Made by a program: the position numbers and the translations under genes
Shown: positions 29,037 through 38,783 of the stretch, piece after piece
Position numbering within the stretch: position 1 is the stretch's first letter
Layout: every line of letters begins with the position of its first letter
Assembly: GCF_023715505.1 (NCBI RefSeq)
Contig: NZ_JAMBOH010000022.1
Coordinates: 18,178 to 82,177, forward strand
DNA length: 64,000 nt
Direction: 5' to 3'
Origin: Neobacillus cucumis
GTDB taxonomy: Bacteria > Bacillota > Bacilli > Bacillales_B > DSM-18226
The notes under the pieces: generated by a model
Told to the model about the DNA's origin: nothing
Database searches by the model: none
The model's input: only the letters and a program-made list of their open reading frames with translations

Positions 29037-29210
29037 TTTTTCTGTATAAGATTCTTATCATGTGTCTATAATGGGATATGATATTAATTATTTGCACTAA
29101 TACAGAAGATTTATTCCAGTTGTTGTGCACAAAACGGGAACGTATACATGGGGGAATTTCAGTCTAGGAATACCTAATGAAGTTTCGACGTTTTGAAGGA
29201 GGGTTATTTG

Positions 29211-30155
29211 ATGATCGAAATAGAAAAACCAAAAATCGAAACGATTGAGATCAACGATGATGCCAAGTACGGGAAGTTCGTCGTAGAGCCACTTGAGCGT
29301 GGATATGGTACCACTTTGGGTAACTCCTTACGTCGTATCCTATTATCTTCACTCCCAGGTGCCGCTGTTACATCGATTCAAATCGATGGGGTACTTCATG
29401 AGTTCTCAACAATTGAAGGCGTCGTAGAGGATGTAACATCCATCATACTAAACATTAAAAAATTAGCTTTAAAAATCTACTCTGACGAAGAGAAAACACT
29501 TGAATTTGATGTACAGGGTGAAGGACCTGTCAAGGCTGGCAATATTACCCATGACAGTGATGTTGAGATTTTAAATCCTGACCTTCATATTGCTACATTA
29601 GCTGCAAATGGACATCTTCGCATGCGTTTAACGGCTAAACGCGGACGTGGATATACACCGGCTGAACAGAACAAAAGAGAAGATCAACCGATTGGTGTTA
29701 TTCCTATTGATTCTATCTTTACGCCAATTTCTCGTGTATCCTATCAGGTTGAAAATACTCGTGTAGGTCAATTATCAAACTATGATAAGCTAACACTTGA
29801 TGTTTGGACAGATGGAAGCACTGGGCCAAAAGAAGCGATTGCTCTTGGTTCGAAAATTTTGACCGAGCATTTGAATATATTCGTAGGTTTAACCGACGAA
29901 GCTCAAAATGCTGAAATTATGATTGAAAAAGAAGAAGATCAAAAAGAAAAAGTTCTTGAAATGACAATTGAAGAACTAGATCTTTCTGTTCGTTCTTATA
30001 ACTGCTTAAAGCGTGCTGGAATCAATACTGTTCAGGAATTAGCAAATAAGACTGAAGAAGATATGATGAAAGTTCGTAACTTAGGCCGCAAATCACTCGA
30101 AGAAGTGAAGGCAAAACTAGAAGAGCTTGGATTAGGCTTACGTAAAGACGACTAG
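29211..30155 (+). CDS. rpoA: DNA-directed RNA polymerase alpha subunit
   Basis: RpoA is the assembly platform of RNA polymerase. The 314-residue product has the N-terminal dimerisation domain ([19 protein letters not shown]), a linker, and the C-terminal domain ([26 protein letters not shown]) that binds UP elements and activators. ATG at 29211 follows GAAGGAGGGTTATTTG. The 174-nt gap after rpsK holds no clear gene. Confidence 0.99.
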   Translation: MIEIEKPKIETIEINDDAKYGKFVVEPLERGYGTTLGNSLRRILLSSLPGAAVTSIQIDGVLHEFSTIEGVVEDVTSIILNIKKLALKIYSDEEKTLEFDVQGEGPVKAGNITHDSDVEILNPDLHIATLAANGHLRMRLTAKRGRGYTPAEQNKREDQPIGVIPIDSIFTPISRVSYQVENTRVGQLSNYDKLTLDVWTDGSTGPKEAIALGSKILTEHLNIFVGLTDEAQNAEIMIEKEEDQKEKVLEMTIEELDLSVRSYNCLKRAGINTVQELANKTEEDMMKVRNLGRKSLEEVKAKLEELGLGLRKDD

Positions 30156-30183
30156 TCAAGCGTTGCTTATATCCGCTTTATGA

Positions 30184-30570
<387 letters not shown>

Positions 30571-30585
30571 TACACTTTAACAGAC

Positions 30586-30637
30586 AACAAGGGCGCTGGA
30601 CAGTTTACAATCAAACTTGTTCTTTGCCCTTTTTCTG
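30586..30637 (+). terminator. Probable terminator of the alpha operon
   Basis: AAGGGC (30589-30594) and GCCCTT (30626-30631), with inner AACAAG/CTTGTT pairing possible, are followed by TTTTT. The loop is long, so efficiency is uncertain. Confidence 0.55.
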
Positions 30638-30982
30638 TGTGGAATTTTTATAATTGTCCGACACAAGCCAAACGAGTGTTATGATGAGCGTAACTCCATT
30701 ATCATGGAGAGATCTTAAGAGTCCAAGTTGATATCGGATATTCATTATGTTGATTTGCCTGATTTCTTGATTCTTTTAATATATCGCATTCACTTGAATG
30801 CGTTGATTGAAATACGTCTCGTCTAGCTCATGCACCTCCTCCCATTTCTTTTAGAAATCCCTTTTTCTGCAGTTGAATACGTGCTGCTTAGGGACGAGGT
30901 GCAGGCTTTTTTTGTTATATAGAAAGTTCAATTTTTTTTGCAACGAAGAGCGGAGTATAGTCTAGCTAGGGAGAAAAACGAG
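30638..30982 (+). other. Intergenic region between rplQ and ecfA1 with hairpins
   Basis: No gene is visible. The region holds a perfect CGCATTC/GAATGCG hairpin (30785-30802). It also holds a GCACCTC/GAGGTGC stem (30832-30902) with a long loop followed by a T run (about 30906-30912), which could be a terminator or a leader attenuator for the ecf operon. I recognise no known riboswitch here. Confidence 0.4.
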
Positions 30983-31822
30983 ATGAAAAAGTCAATTGTT
31001 TCTCTTAAAGGAGTATCCTTTCAGTATGATACACAGGAACGGTATGCCTTGAAAAATGTAAGCTTTGATATCTATGAAGGGGAATGGCTTGCGATCGTTG
31101 GACATAATGGTTCTGGTAAGTCAACGATGGCGAAATTATTAAACGGTCTTCAGTTTCCCCAAGAAGGTGAAATCACCATCTCTAACGTAATGTTGAATGA
31201 AGAGACGATATGGGATGTTCGAAAGAAGGTCGGTATGGTCTTTCAAAATCCTGACAACCAATTTGTTGGGACAACTGTACAAGATGATGTGGCTTTTGGT
31301 TTAGAAAATAATGGGGTACCCCGAGAAGAAATGGTGCAGCGTGTTGAGGATTCATTAAAAAGAGTGAAAATGGATCAGTTTCTATATCAAGAGCCCCACC
31401 ATCTTTCAGGGGGACAGAAGCAGCGTGTAGCGATTGCTGGAGTATTGGCATTAAGACCGTCCATTATTATCCTCGATGAAGCCACTTCTATGCTAGACCC
31501 AAGGGGGCGTGAGGAGGTATTGGAGACCGTACGTCGTCTCAAACAAGAGAAGTCTCTTACGGTAATTTCCATTACTCATGACCTTGAGGAGGCAGCCAAG
31601 GCTGATCGGATTATTGTTATGAATCAGGGAGAAGTATATCGTGAGGGTACTCCGGAAGAAATTTTTGCCATGGATGATCAATTGGTTCAATTGGGTTTGG
31701 ACATTCCCTTCTCTGTAAAAATGAGCAAAGCTTTTCGTCAAAATGGGATTACACTATCAAAGCATTATTTATCGGAAGAAGAGTTGGTGACAGAGTTATG
31801 GACATCTCGCTTCAGAATGTAG
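30983..31822 (+). CDS. ecfA1: ECF transporter ATPase EcfA1
   Basis: This is one of two ATPases of the energy-coupling factor module, which powers vitamin/metal uptake with interchangeable S components. The 279-residue product has Walker [15 protein letters not shown], and Walker [13 protein letters not shown] at 30983 ([16 protein letters not shown]) follows AGGGAGAAAAACG; the longer frame from 30938 lacks family similarity. The 3' end overlaps ecfA2 by 25 nt. Confidence 0.96.
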   Translation: MKKSIVSLKGVSFQYDTQERYALKNVSFDIYEGEWLAIVGHNGSGKSTMAKLLNGLQFPQEGEITISNVMLNEETIWDVRKKVGMVFQNPDNQFVGTTVQDDVAFGLENNGVPREEMVQRVEDSLKRVKMDQFLYQEPHHLSGGQKQRVAIAGVLALRPSIIILDEATSMLDPRGREEVLETVRRLKQEKSLTVISITHDLEEAAKADRIIVMNQGEVYREGTPEEIFAMDDQLVQLGLDIPFSVKMSKAFRQNGITLSKHYLSEEELVTELWTSRFRM

Positions 31823-32667
31823 AATACCGGTACCAGGCCAACACCCCTTTTGAGCGGCTGGCCATTGAAGATGTTTCAATTGATATCCCAGCTGGCACGT
31901 ATATGGCGGTTATCGGCCATACGGGTTCGGGAAAATCAACTGTCCTGCAGCACTTAAATGCATTGCTGCAGCCTTCGAAGGGGACTGTAAGAATCGGTGA
32001 TCATGAAATTAAATCAGGGCAGAAAAATAAACATTTAAAATCGGTCCGACAAAAGGTCGGTATCGTCTTTCAATTTCCAGAGCATCAGCTATTTGAAGAA
32101 ACAGTTGAAAAGGATATTATTTTTGGGCCTATGAATTTTGGTGTATCTGAAACAGAGGCAAAAGAGCGGGCGCGGCTTGCATTAAAACAAGTGGGTCTTG
32201 GGGAGGACATCCTAGAAAAATCCCCATTTGACCTTTCAGGGGGACAAATGCGGCGTGTAGCAATTGCTGGTGTATTAGCGATGGAACCTGATGTGATTGT
32301 CCTAGACGAGCCTACAGCGGGGTTAGATCCGAGAGGCCGGAAAGAAATCATGGATATGTTTTATGCACTTCATCAAGAGAGACAGTTATCCACTATACTA
32401 GTTACTCATAGTATGGAAGATGCAGCAAGGTATGCCGACCAGATCGTCATCATGCAGCAAGGCAAAGTCGCTAAAAAGGGAACACCTGAGGAAATCTTCT
32501 CTTCGCCGGTTGAATTAATGCAAATGGGACTTGATGTTCCAGAAGTAGTCCGGTTTCAGCTCAAATTAGAAAAACAAACAGGCATAAAACTAGATAAAAT
32601 CTATCTTACAATTGACGAGTTATCGTCTAAAATAACCGAGGTATTAAGCAGAGGTGTTCGCTCATGA
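31798..32667 (+). CDS. ecfA2: ECF transporter ATPase EcfA2
   Basis: This is the second ECF ATPase (289 residues), with Walker [10 protein letters not shown], signature DLSGGQMRR and Walker [14 protein letters not shown]. It starts within ecfA1 and overlaps ecfT by 4 nt (ATGA), implying a coupled A1:A2:T stoichiometry. Its position between rplQ and truA is conserved in Firmicutes. Confidence 0.96.
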   Translation: MDISLQNVEYRYQANTPFERLAIEDVSIDIPAGTYMAVIGHTGSGKSTVLQHLNALLQPSKGTVRIGDHEIKSGQKNKHLKSVRQKVGIVFQFPEHQLFEETVEKDIIFGPMNFGVSETEAKERARLALKQVGLGEDILEKSPFDLSGGQMRRVAIAGVLAMEPDVIVLDEPTAGLDPRGRKEIMDMFYALHQERQLSTILVTHSMEDAARYADQIVIMQQGKVAKKGTPEEIFSSPVELMQMGLDVPEVVRFQLKLEKQTGIKLDKIYLTIDELSSKITEVLSRGVRS

Positions 32668-33461
32668 TGGAAAAAATGATTTTTGGCCGTTATGTACCTG
32701 CTGATTCGACCGTCCACAAAATGGATCCTCGATCAAAACTATTAATTATCTTTTTATTTGTCTGTATTATCTTTTTTGCTAATAACTGGATGACTTATGC
32801 ACTTATTGGTATTTATACTTTTTATATGCTTGGTATGTCGAAGATTCCGGTTCGCTTTTTATACGGTGGACTCAAACCTGTCATATGGCTTGTTTTATTT
32901 ACATTAGTTCTCCAGTTATTTTTCACGAAGCAGGGTGACCTCCTATTTAAATTTGGTCCATTGGAGATATATGAAGAAGGAGTAAGACAGGGGATCTTTA
33001 TTTCGCTAAGATTTTTTTTCTTAATCCTCATGACTTCCTTACTAACTCTAACGACTAGTCCAATAGAAATCACCGATGGGATGGAAACACTTTTAAATCC
33101 TTTAAAAAAGGTCCGGTTTCCAGTACATGAAATGGCGCTAATGATGTCTATTTCCTTACGGTTTATCCCAACGCTGATGCAGGAAACAGACAAGATTATG
33201 AAAGCGCAAATGGCCCGTGGAGTGGAGTTTGACAGCGGACCCCTAAAGGAGCGAATTAAGTCGGTCATTCCACTTTTAATTCCTTTGTTTGTCAGCGCCT
33301 TTAAACGGGCCGAGGAGCTTGCAATCGCCATGGAGGCACGCGGTTACCGCGGCGGTGAAGGAAGGACAAAATATCGTCAGCTGAGCTGGAGGACTGTGGA
33401 TACGCTCCAAATCCTTTTATTAGTTGTTTTAACTATTTTACTAATTCTATTACGGTCATAA
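32664..33461 (+). CDS. ecfT: ECF transporter transmembrane protein EcfT
   Basis: EcfT couples the ATPases to the S component. The 265-residue product has several hydrophobic segments and the coupling-helix Ala-Arg-Gly motifs [10 protein letters not shown] and [12 protein letters not shown]. The start overlaps the end of ecfA2. Confidence 0.96.
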   Translation: MMEKMIFGRYVPADSTVHKMDPRSKLLIIFLFVCIIFFANNWMTYALIGIYTFYMLGMSKIPVRFLYGGLKPVIWLVLFTLVLQLFFTKQGDLLFKFGPLEIYEEGVRQGIFISLRFFFLILMTSLLTLTTSPIEITDGMETLLNPLKKVRFPVHEMALMMSISLRFIPTLMQETDKIMKAQMARGVEFDSGPLKERIKSVIPLLIPLFVSAFKRAEELAIAMEARGYRGGEGRTKYRQLSWRTVDTLQILLLVVLTILLILLRS

Positions 33462-33473
33462 TGGAGCGAAATA

Positions 33474-34214
33474 ATGCAAAGGTATAAGTCGATTATTTCA
33501 TATGATGGTTCAGGATTTTCCGGTTACCAAGTTCAACCAAATAAACGGACCGTTCAATCGGATTTGGAAGCTGTCTTAGCCAAAATGCATAAAGGGGAAA
33601 ATATTAAAGTTTCTGCATCTGGAAGAACAGATGCCGGCGTCCATGCAAAAGGGCAGGTTATACACTTTGATTCTCCACTTCCGATTTCGGAGCAAAAATG
33701 GGAATTAGCTCTTAATTCGATGCTGCCGGAAGATATATCTGTTCTTTCTGTCATAAAAGTAGATTCATTGTTTCATGCCCGTTTTGATGTGATTGGAAAA
33801 GAATATCGCTATGTCCTGCAGCTTTCGAAAAAGAGGGATCCTTTTCAACGGAATTTCTCTTTTCTATTCCCTTATGATTTAAATATAGAGGCCATGAAGG
33901 AAGCTAGCTGCTTTTTCATTGGAACCCATGACTTTACTAGTTTTTGTTCGGCAAAGACGGAAGTAAAGGATAAAATTCGCACCATCGAGACGATTGATTT
34001 TTTACTAGAAGATAATTTCCTTACTCTACGTTTTGTGGGCAATGGATTTTTATATAATATGGTGCGTATTCTTACAGGAACGCTATTGGAAGTGGGCAGT
34101 GGAAAGCTGAGACCGGAAGAAATGGCGGATATTTTGGTTAAAAAGGACCGCCGCTTTGCCGGAAAAACTGCTCCAGCCCAGGGTCTATACCTCTGGAAAG
34201 TATTCTATGAATAA
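33474..34214 (+). CDS. truA: tRNA pseudouridine(38-40) synthase TruA
   Basis: TruA modifies uridines 38-40 of the tRNA anticodon arm. The 246-residue product has the catalytic-aspartate motif [14 protein letters not shown] and [22 protein letters not shown] follows TGGAGCGAAATA. It is 12 nt after ecfT and probably co-transcribed. Confidence 0.96.
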   Translation: MQRYKSIISYDGSGFSGYQVQPNKRTVQSDLEAVLAKMHKGENIKVSASGRTDAGVHAKGQVIHFDSPLPISEQKWELALNSMLPEDISVLSVIKVDSLFHARFDVIGKEYRYVLQLSKKRDPFQRNFSFLFPYDLNIEAMKEASCFFIGTHDFTSFCSAKTEVKDKIRTIETIDFLLEDNFLTLRFVGNGFLYNMVRILTGTLLEVGSGKLRPEEMADILVKKDRRFAGKTAPAQGLYLWKVFYE

Positions 34215-34250
34215 ATTTTCTAAAGCAACCCGACCTGGTGTAACATTTTC

Positions 34251-34279
34251 TTGACATTTAGACCTGTAGTATTTATTAT
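34251..34279 (+). promoter_or_regulatory. Sigma-A promoter of rplM-rpsI
   Basis: Consensus TTGACA (34251-34256), a 17-nt spacer and TATTAT (34274-34279). It lies about 190 nt before rplM, giving room for the L13 leader. Confidence 0.75.
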
Positions 34280-34297
34280 ATTAGATGTGCGTGTTTT

Positions 34298-34345
34298 TAA
34301 TCCCACGATAAAGCCCCGGAAAGTCTTCATCGTGATTGAAAATAT
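34298..34345 (+). promoter_or_regulatory. L13-type leader upstream of rplM
   Basis: CCCACGATAAAGCCCC and ATCGTG form the outer stem (CACGAT/ATCGTG) with an AAAGCCCCGGAAAGTCTTC interior. This resembles the Bacillales L13 leader motif, a proposed autoregulatory element. The identification is from memory. Confidence 0.5.
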
Positions 34346-34466
34346 ATGATTTGAAAAATTACTGCACAAGGGCATTAGATGTTTATTCCCGGAACAGAAT
34401 AGAACGCTAATAGCTTTAAAAGTGCGAAAATAATAATCTTTAATGGATTTAATAGGAGGGAAACTC

Positions 34467-34904
34467 ATGCGTTCAACGTTTATGGCAAATGCCAACAATA
34501 TCGAGCGTAAATGGTATGTGATTGATGCTGAAGGCAAAACTCTTGGTCGTCTTGCTTCTGAAGTAGCTTCAATTTTACGCGGTAAAAACAAACCAACTTT
34601 TACACCACATGTTGACACTGGTGATAATGTAATCATTCTTAACGCTTCTAAAGTAGAACTAACCGGTAAGAAATTAACTGACAAGATCTACTACCGTCAC
34701 ACAATGCACCCAGGTGGTTTAAAAACTAGAACGGCTCTTGAAATGCGTACAAACTACGCTGAGAAAATGATTGAGCTTGCTGTTAAAGGCATGCTTCCAA
34801 AGAATTCTCTTGGTCGTCAAATGTTCAAAAAATTACACGTGTATGCTGGCAGTGAGCATCCACATCAAGCACAAAAACCTGAAGTTTACGAACTTCGCGG
34901 TTAA
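34467..34904 (+). CDS. rplM: 50S ribosomal protein L13
   Basis: L13 is an early assembly protein of the 50S subunit. The 145-residue product begins [20 protein letters not shown] and ends [26 protein letters not shown] at 34467 follows AGGAGGGAAACTC; the longer frame from 34443 starts before that site. Confidence 0.98.
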   Translation: MRSTFMANANNIERKWYVIDAEGKTLGRLASEVASILRGKNKPTFTPHVDTGDNVIILNASKVELTGKKLTDKIYYRHTMHPGGLKTRTALEMRTNYAEKMIELAVKGMLPKNSLGRQMFKKLHVYAGSEHPHQAQKPEVYELRG

Positions 34905-34926
34905 TTTAGAGGGAGGGACAAAAACT

Positions 34927-35319
34927 ATGGCACAAGTTCAATATATCGGTACTGGTCGTCGTAAGAGCTCTGTCGCACGTGTGCGCTTAGTTCCAGGCAC
35001 AGGTAAAATTGTAGTTAATGGTCGTGAAATTGAAGATTATATCCCATTTGAAGCATTACGTGTTGTTGTAAGACAACCACTAGTTGCAACTGAAACAGTT
35101 GGCAGCTATGATGTTCTTGTAAACGTAAGCGGTGGTGGATACACTGGTCAAGCTGGCGCAATCCGCCACGGTATTGCTCGTGCATTACTTCAAGCTGACC
35201 CAGAATTCCGTCCAACATTAAAGCGCGCAGGTTTATTAACTCGTGATGCACGTATGAAAGAGCGTAAGAAATACGGTCTTAAAGGTGCTCGTCGTGCGCC
35301 TCAGTTCTCAAAACGTTAA
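34927..35319 (+). CDS. rpsI: 30S ribosomal protein S9
   Basis: S9 reaches the P-site anticodon with its C-terminal tail. The 130-residue product begins [20 protein letters not shown] and ends [21 protein letters not shown], with the invariant SKR end. ATG at 34927 follows AGGGAGGGACAAAACT; the frame upstream from 34771 overlaps rplM and is spurious. The last 22 codons plus terminator recur at 43825-43937, and a shorter piece recurs at 45892-45970, marking this gene end as a likely integration site. Confidence 0.98.
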   Translation: MAQVQYIGTGRRKSSVARVRLVPGTGKIVVNGREIEDYIPFEALRVVVRQPLVATETVGSYDVLVNVSGGGYTGQAGAIRHGIARALLQADPEFRPTLKRAGLLTRDARMKERKKYGLKGARRAPQFSKR

Positions 35320-35334
35320 TCTTTTGCGAACATA

Positions 35335-35370
35335 CAAAGACTCTCAACCTTTTGGTTGGGGGTCTTTTTT
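35335..35370 (+). terminator. Terminator after rpsI (copy A)
   Basis: AAGACTCTCAACC and GGTTGGGGGTCTT pair around TTTT, followed by a T run. Related stem-loops end the modules at 43936, 45968 and 52338. Confidence 0.92.
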
Positions 35371-35376
35371 ACAAAT

Positions 35377-35402
35377 AAAAACCCCAGGCTTGGCCTAGGG
35401 AT
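35377..35402 (-). terminator. Terminator for the minus-strand gene at 35423-35884
   Basis: On the minus strand, CCCTAGGCC and GCCTGGGG form a stem followed by TTTTTATTT. Confidence 0.7.
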
Positions 35403-35422
35403 CTAAAAGTATATTTTTTTGA

Positions 35423-35884
35423 CTATTTTTTAATTTGGAAGTTAATTGTCCACTGTCCTTTTTGATTTAGAATTGCATCTGTACTAATTGCCGCATTTGA
35501 AGTTGCAGGTATATATTGCGGCATGTTCACCTTGACCACACCTTGATATTTTTGGCTGCTTATTTTTTTATGCTCGGCATCATTCCCCTGAAGACGATTA
35601 TCCGCAATGGAAATTTCCAGGTTTTTTAACAGCCCTTTCCCGTTTTCATCCATCAAATTACCTTTTGTAGATTCTACGGTATAATACAGAACCATCTCTT
35701 GACCGTAGTTTTTGATCGCATAGTTAGTAATCGTAAGTTTGATCCCGCCATTTTCCACGGAACCGACCGTTTTTTCCGGTGCGGCCAAAGCGCTTTGGGA
35801 AGAAGCCCATGCTCCCCCAACGAGAAAGCCAAGTAATAAGACAAACCCACCCAAACGATTTGTCATTTTTGAGAAAGCCTTCAT
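35423..35884 (-). CDS. Secreted small protein of unknown function
   Basis: I do not recognise this gene. The 153-residue product has a clear signal peptide (basic start, hydrophobic residues 12-25, Ala-Leu-Ala-Ala near 33-35). The rest is a beta-rich extracellular domain with IKLTITNYAIKNYGQEMVLYY and a final QWTINFQIKK, a style seen in DUF4352-like secreted domains. ATG follows AGGATGGTGATTG. It is divergent from the PQQ dehydrogenase inside the PQQ module, so an extracytoplasmic role linked to that enzyme is possible but unproven. Confidence 0.75.
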   Translation of the reverse strand: MKAFSKMTNRLGGFVLLLGFLVGGAWASSQSALAAPEKTVGSVENGGIKLTITNYAIKNYGQEMVLYYTVESTKGNLMDENGKGLLKNLEISIADNRLQGNDAEHKKISSQKYQGVVKVNMPQYIPATSNAAISTDAILNQKGQWTINFQIKK

Positions 35885-36080
35885 TCAATCACCATCCTGA
35901 GATTCTTAAAATTCATTTCAAATATAGAATGTCTCCACATTTGGTAAATATTCCTCACCCACCATGGTTAAAAATAATTAATGTGATTTAAATGACCTTT
36001 TGCATAATTAAGGAATCTTTTACTCAATATAGAAAAAAGAGTGAGGACCAATAAAGTAGGGTTCTCCCAGAATGGGAAAA

Positions 36081-36117
36081 TTCAGAGACATCCAAAAATA
36101 GAGGCAATCACTCTGAA
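36081..36117. promoter_or_regulatory. Inverted repeat upstream of the PQQ dehydrogenase
   Basis: TTCAGAG (36081-36087) and CTCTGAA (36111-36117) form a perfect 7-nt inverted repeat, 26 nt before the dehydrogenase start codon. It could be an operator or a leader hairpin; no regulator gene lies nearby. Confidence 0.3.
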
Positions 36118-36143
36118 CTTATAAGCATAAGGAGGGTCTTTTT

Positions 36144-38126
36144 TTGAATCGTTATTTAAAAGCGATAATGGTAGCTTTATTGGCGGTCGTATTAATTGTT
36201 GGCTGTCAGCAGAAACCTACAAAAAAGCAGGACACTGCCAATAAACAAACCACCAGTTCTAAAAAAGATAAAGGTTTTCCACTTTGGGGGTATGACTTAC
36301 AACAAACTCGGCATGTCCCTTATAACAAAATTACAAAAGACAATGTGAAGGATTTAGGTATTGTCTGGCAGGCAGATTTGGCAAATTGGGATAAGAAGAT
36401 TCCTAATGCCTCGGAGGATTTCCCGGTAGTGAAAGATGGTGTCATGTATGTCACGACATCAATGAACCGGGTGTTTGCTATTGATGCCTCAAATGGGAAG
36501 AAAATTTGGCAATGGACGCCGCCAAAAGATGTACTTGACCATCTTGACCATGCGGATCTAAGCCTTTTAGAGGTTGTTGCCAGCCGGGGTGTAGCTGTTG
36601 CGGAAGGCAATGTGTTTGTCCTTATTGCGGATAATCGCTTAGCCAAACTTAACGCGAAAGACGGAAAATTGATTAAAATGATCAACCTTTGGGATACAGT
36701 ACCAGGAGCCAAGCTTGAAAACCGATATTATGAAACAATGGCTCCGATGTACTATAAAGGAACTGTCTACGTGGGAAGCAGCGGCGGTGATAATGGCGTT
36801 CGCGGCTTTGTGATGGCCTATAAAGCAAGTGACTTGACGCCAGCCTGGAATGGACCCTTCTGGACAGTCCCTGAGAAGGGGGAAGGTTGGGTGAAGGGCA
36901 AATATACAGGGGGCGGAGCCGTCTGGGGAGAGATTGCCTTTGACCCGGACACTGACGTGATGTATTTTGGCACGGGTAATCCGGCTCCTGACTTTTTTAA
37001 GAAAATACGTCCAGGTAAAAACCCTTATACAGATTCGGTCGTTGCTCTTGAAAGTAAAACAGGCAAATTGATTTGGGCAAATTCAGAGATGGATGAGGAG
37101 GACGAATGGGATTATGATGCGACCTCGACTCCGATGATTCTCAATGCTACGGTCAACAACAAAAAGCAAAAAATCGTCGTACACGGCGGAAAGAACGGGA
37201 AATGGTTTGCGTGGGATGCCAAAACAGGAGATACCATTTATAATGGCGTTCCATTCGTCAAAATCCAGCACACGTCACAGCCGACGGATCCAAATAAACC
37301 CGCGATGCAATGGCCGGGAGCAGAAGGCGGACAAAACTATGCTCCGGAAACTTATGATCCTAAAACGAATTATGTATTGATTCCTGGTATTAATAAGCCA
37401 TCTTTAGAGGTTGCAGCGAAAGATGAAAATGAAATCGAGCAAAAAAATGGTTTATTCCCAGGAACTGCGATAACGCTGGGGCCAAAAGGTGAAGACATAT
37501 CCGGTACTATCACCGCCATTGATGTAAATACTGGCAAGCGTGCCTATCAGAATAAGACTAAACAACCAATGCGCGGAGGTTTTACAAGTACGACTACAGG
37601 ACTTGCTTTTTACGGCGAATTGGATGGAACGGTAAATGCCCTTGATATTAAAACTGGAAAAGTTTTATGGAACATGAAAAGCGGCGGGGCTCAGATTATG
37701 ATGGCACCGACTATTTATATGGATGGTGGTAAACAATACGTTACTTTTGTTACTGGGACAAAGGTTGTAACCTACGGACTGGGGGGGAATAAATCAGTAG
37801 CTCCTTCAAAAGATCCGGGAGGCGCCGATCCAGAAGGCTCAGGGAAAACTGATAACGCCAATCATGGCAGCCACGGGAATAAAGAAAAAGATAAGAAGCA
37901 GCCTTCTGCTATGAATGCTGAAGTAATTTACAAAAAAAGCTGTATGTCCTGTCATGGTGGAAATCTAGAAGGAGGGGCAGGCCCTGACCTAAGACATGTT
38001 GGTGTATCCATGACTGAAGAAGAGATATTAAATCAAATCATTAACGGAGGCGGACGTATGCCTGGAGGTCTTGTTGATAAGGATCAGGCCGAAGTATTGG
38101 CAAAATGGCTGTCTCAGAAGAAGTAA
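36144..38126 (+). CDS. Lipoprotein PQQ-dependent alcohol dehydrogenase with C-terminal cytochrome c
   Basis: This is a quinohemoprotein alcohol dehydrogenase, predicted to oxidise an alcohol with PQQ outside the membrane and pass electrons to its own heme. The 660-residue product has a lipoprotein signal with lipobox LIVGC (Cys21), an eight-bladed PQQ propeller (about 45-550), and a c-type cytochrome domain with CMSCH (600-604) and probable axial Met639. Metal-site positions are GGDNGVRG (Asp216 where methanol dehydrogenases have Glu), GTGNPAP (Asn279) and EWDYD (Asp323 catalytic, Asp325). The Asp-X-Asp pair is the hallmark of lanthanide-dependent enzymes. The usual vicinal Cys-Cys is absent. 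TTG start after AAGGAGGG. Substrate unknown. Confidence 0.9.
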   Translation: MNRYLKAIMVALLAVVLIVGCQQKPTKKQDTANKQTTSSKKDKGFPLWGYDLQQTRHVPYNKITKDNVKDLGIVWQADLANWDKKIPNASEDFPVVKDGVMYVTTSMNRVFAIDASNGKKIWQWTPPKDVLDHLDHADLSLLEVVASRGVAVAEGNVFVLIADNRLAKLNAKDGKLIKMINLWDTVPGAKLENRYYETMAPMYYKGTVYVGSSGGDNGVRGFVMAYKASDLTPAWNGPFWTVPEKGEGWVKGKYTGGGAVWGEIAFDPDTDVMYFGTGNPAPDFFKKIRPGKNPYTDSVVALESKTGKLIWANSEMDEEDEWDYDATSTPMILNATVNNKKQKIVVHGGKNGKWFAWDAKTGDTIYNGVPFVKIQHTSQPTDPNKPAMQWPGAEGGQNYAPETYDPKTNYVLIPGINKPSLEVAAKDENEIEQKNGLFPGTAITLGPKGEDISGTITAIDVNTGKRAYQNKTKQPMRGGFTSTTTGLAFYGELDGTVNALDIKTGKVLWNMKSGGAQIMMAPTIYMDGGKQYVTFVTGTKVVTYGLGGNKSVAPSKDPGGADPEGSGKTDNANHGSHGNKEKDKKQPSAMNAEVIYKKSCMSCHGGNLEGGAGPDLRHVGVSMTEEEILNQIINGGGRMPGGLVDKDQAEVLAKWLSQKK

Positions 38127-38143
38127 TTTAATGGAACCAAGAC

Positions 38144-38174
38144 AACCTGAGTTTACGGACTCAGGTTTTTTTTT
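38144..38174 (+). terminator. Terminator after the PQQ dehydrogenase
   Basis: AACCTGAGT and ACTCAGGTT form a perfect stem around TTACGG, followed by a long T run. It separates the dehydrogenase from the pqq operon. Confidence 0.9.
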
Positions 38175-38211
38175 GGTCAGGTAAAAAGTATAAAAGTTTT
38201 CACCTAGAGAA

Positions 38212-38457
38212 TTGTCCAGTTCCAGCGCCTAGCCCCTCGAGGTCACAAGCATATCCAGTTGCGGCTCCTTGGGACGCAAGTCTAGCCATCCCCTGAAGAA
38301 GGCCAAAACCGCCTTCTTGCAGGGGCCGTCTTAACCTTGAGTCCCAGGACAGTCGCCTCCATATTTAGGTCAATCCGTCCAAAAGGTTAAAGAGCAACCT
38401 TTCGGCCGGCTCGTCTTGTGCTTGTCGGGGCTGACCAAGGCGCGTTGCGCTTTTCTT
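38212..38457 (+). repeat. Composite intergenic repeat between the PQQ dehydrogenase and pqqA
   Basis: This is a GC-rich non-coding block beginning TGTCCAGTTCCAGCGCCTAG and ending GGGGCTGACCAAGGCGCGTT. It contains a CCCCTG...CAGGGG hairpin around GAAGAAGGCC/GCCTTCTT and a second internal stem (AAAGGTT/AACCTTT). Its ends match the rpoB-rpoC repeats and the short copy at 61041-61093, so it is a host-family repeat. The rest of the 527-nt gap holds no gene until pqqA. Confidence 0.65.
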
Positions 38458-38653
38458 AGACTTTAAGGAGTGGTGCCTCCAAGCTTGTCCTTTTTTGCAG
38501 CATTTTGCAAAACACGGGCTTATTTTTGGACAACTTCAAGTTGAAATTCTAGTTATTTTGGCGTTTCCGCCGACATAAGATAGTTTCGAAAGGTAAATCA
38601 GACACTCCTTTAAAAAATAATCATTTGAAAGTGTCGTGAAAGGGGGGGGGCAC

Positions 38654-38728
38654 ATGTGGATAAAGCCTGAGTACGAAGTAATCAATACTTCTTGCGAGGT
38701 GACGATGTATTCCTACATCGGCAAGTAG
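38654..38728 (+). CDS. pqqA: PQQ precursor peptide PqqA
   Basis: PqqA is the ribosomal peptide whose Glu and Tyr are cross-linked by PqqE to build PQQ. This 24-residue ORF begins MWIKPEYEVI and contains CEVTMY, i.e. the invariant Glu-X3-Tyr (Glu15, Tyr19) in the canonical EVTMY context. ATG at 38654 follows AAAGGGGGGGGGCAC. Hairpins lie in the 3' half: GATGTA/TACATC around TTCC, then GGCAAG/CTTGCC across the stop. These may protect or attenuate the transcript so that the peptide is made in excess. Confidence 0.93.
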   Translation: MWIKPEYEVINTSCEVTMYSYIGK

Positions 38729-38783
38729 CGCAGACTGCTTGCCTCTTGTTATGATTTTAACTAAAACACAGGGGGTGTGCCAA

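Noticed and set aside
32822..33331. 169-codon open frame antisense to ecfT
   Set aside because: The sense frame is a recognised family; the antisense product has no recognisable feature or start signal.
34771..34926. N-terminal extension of rpsI
   Set aside because: It overlaps rplM out of frame; the S9 family start and AGGGAGGGAC site place the start at 34927.
36320..36712. 130-codon open frame antisense to the PQQ dehydrogenase
   Set aside because: The sense frame carries clear quinoprotein motifs; the antisense has no RBS or domain.
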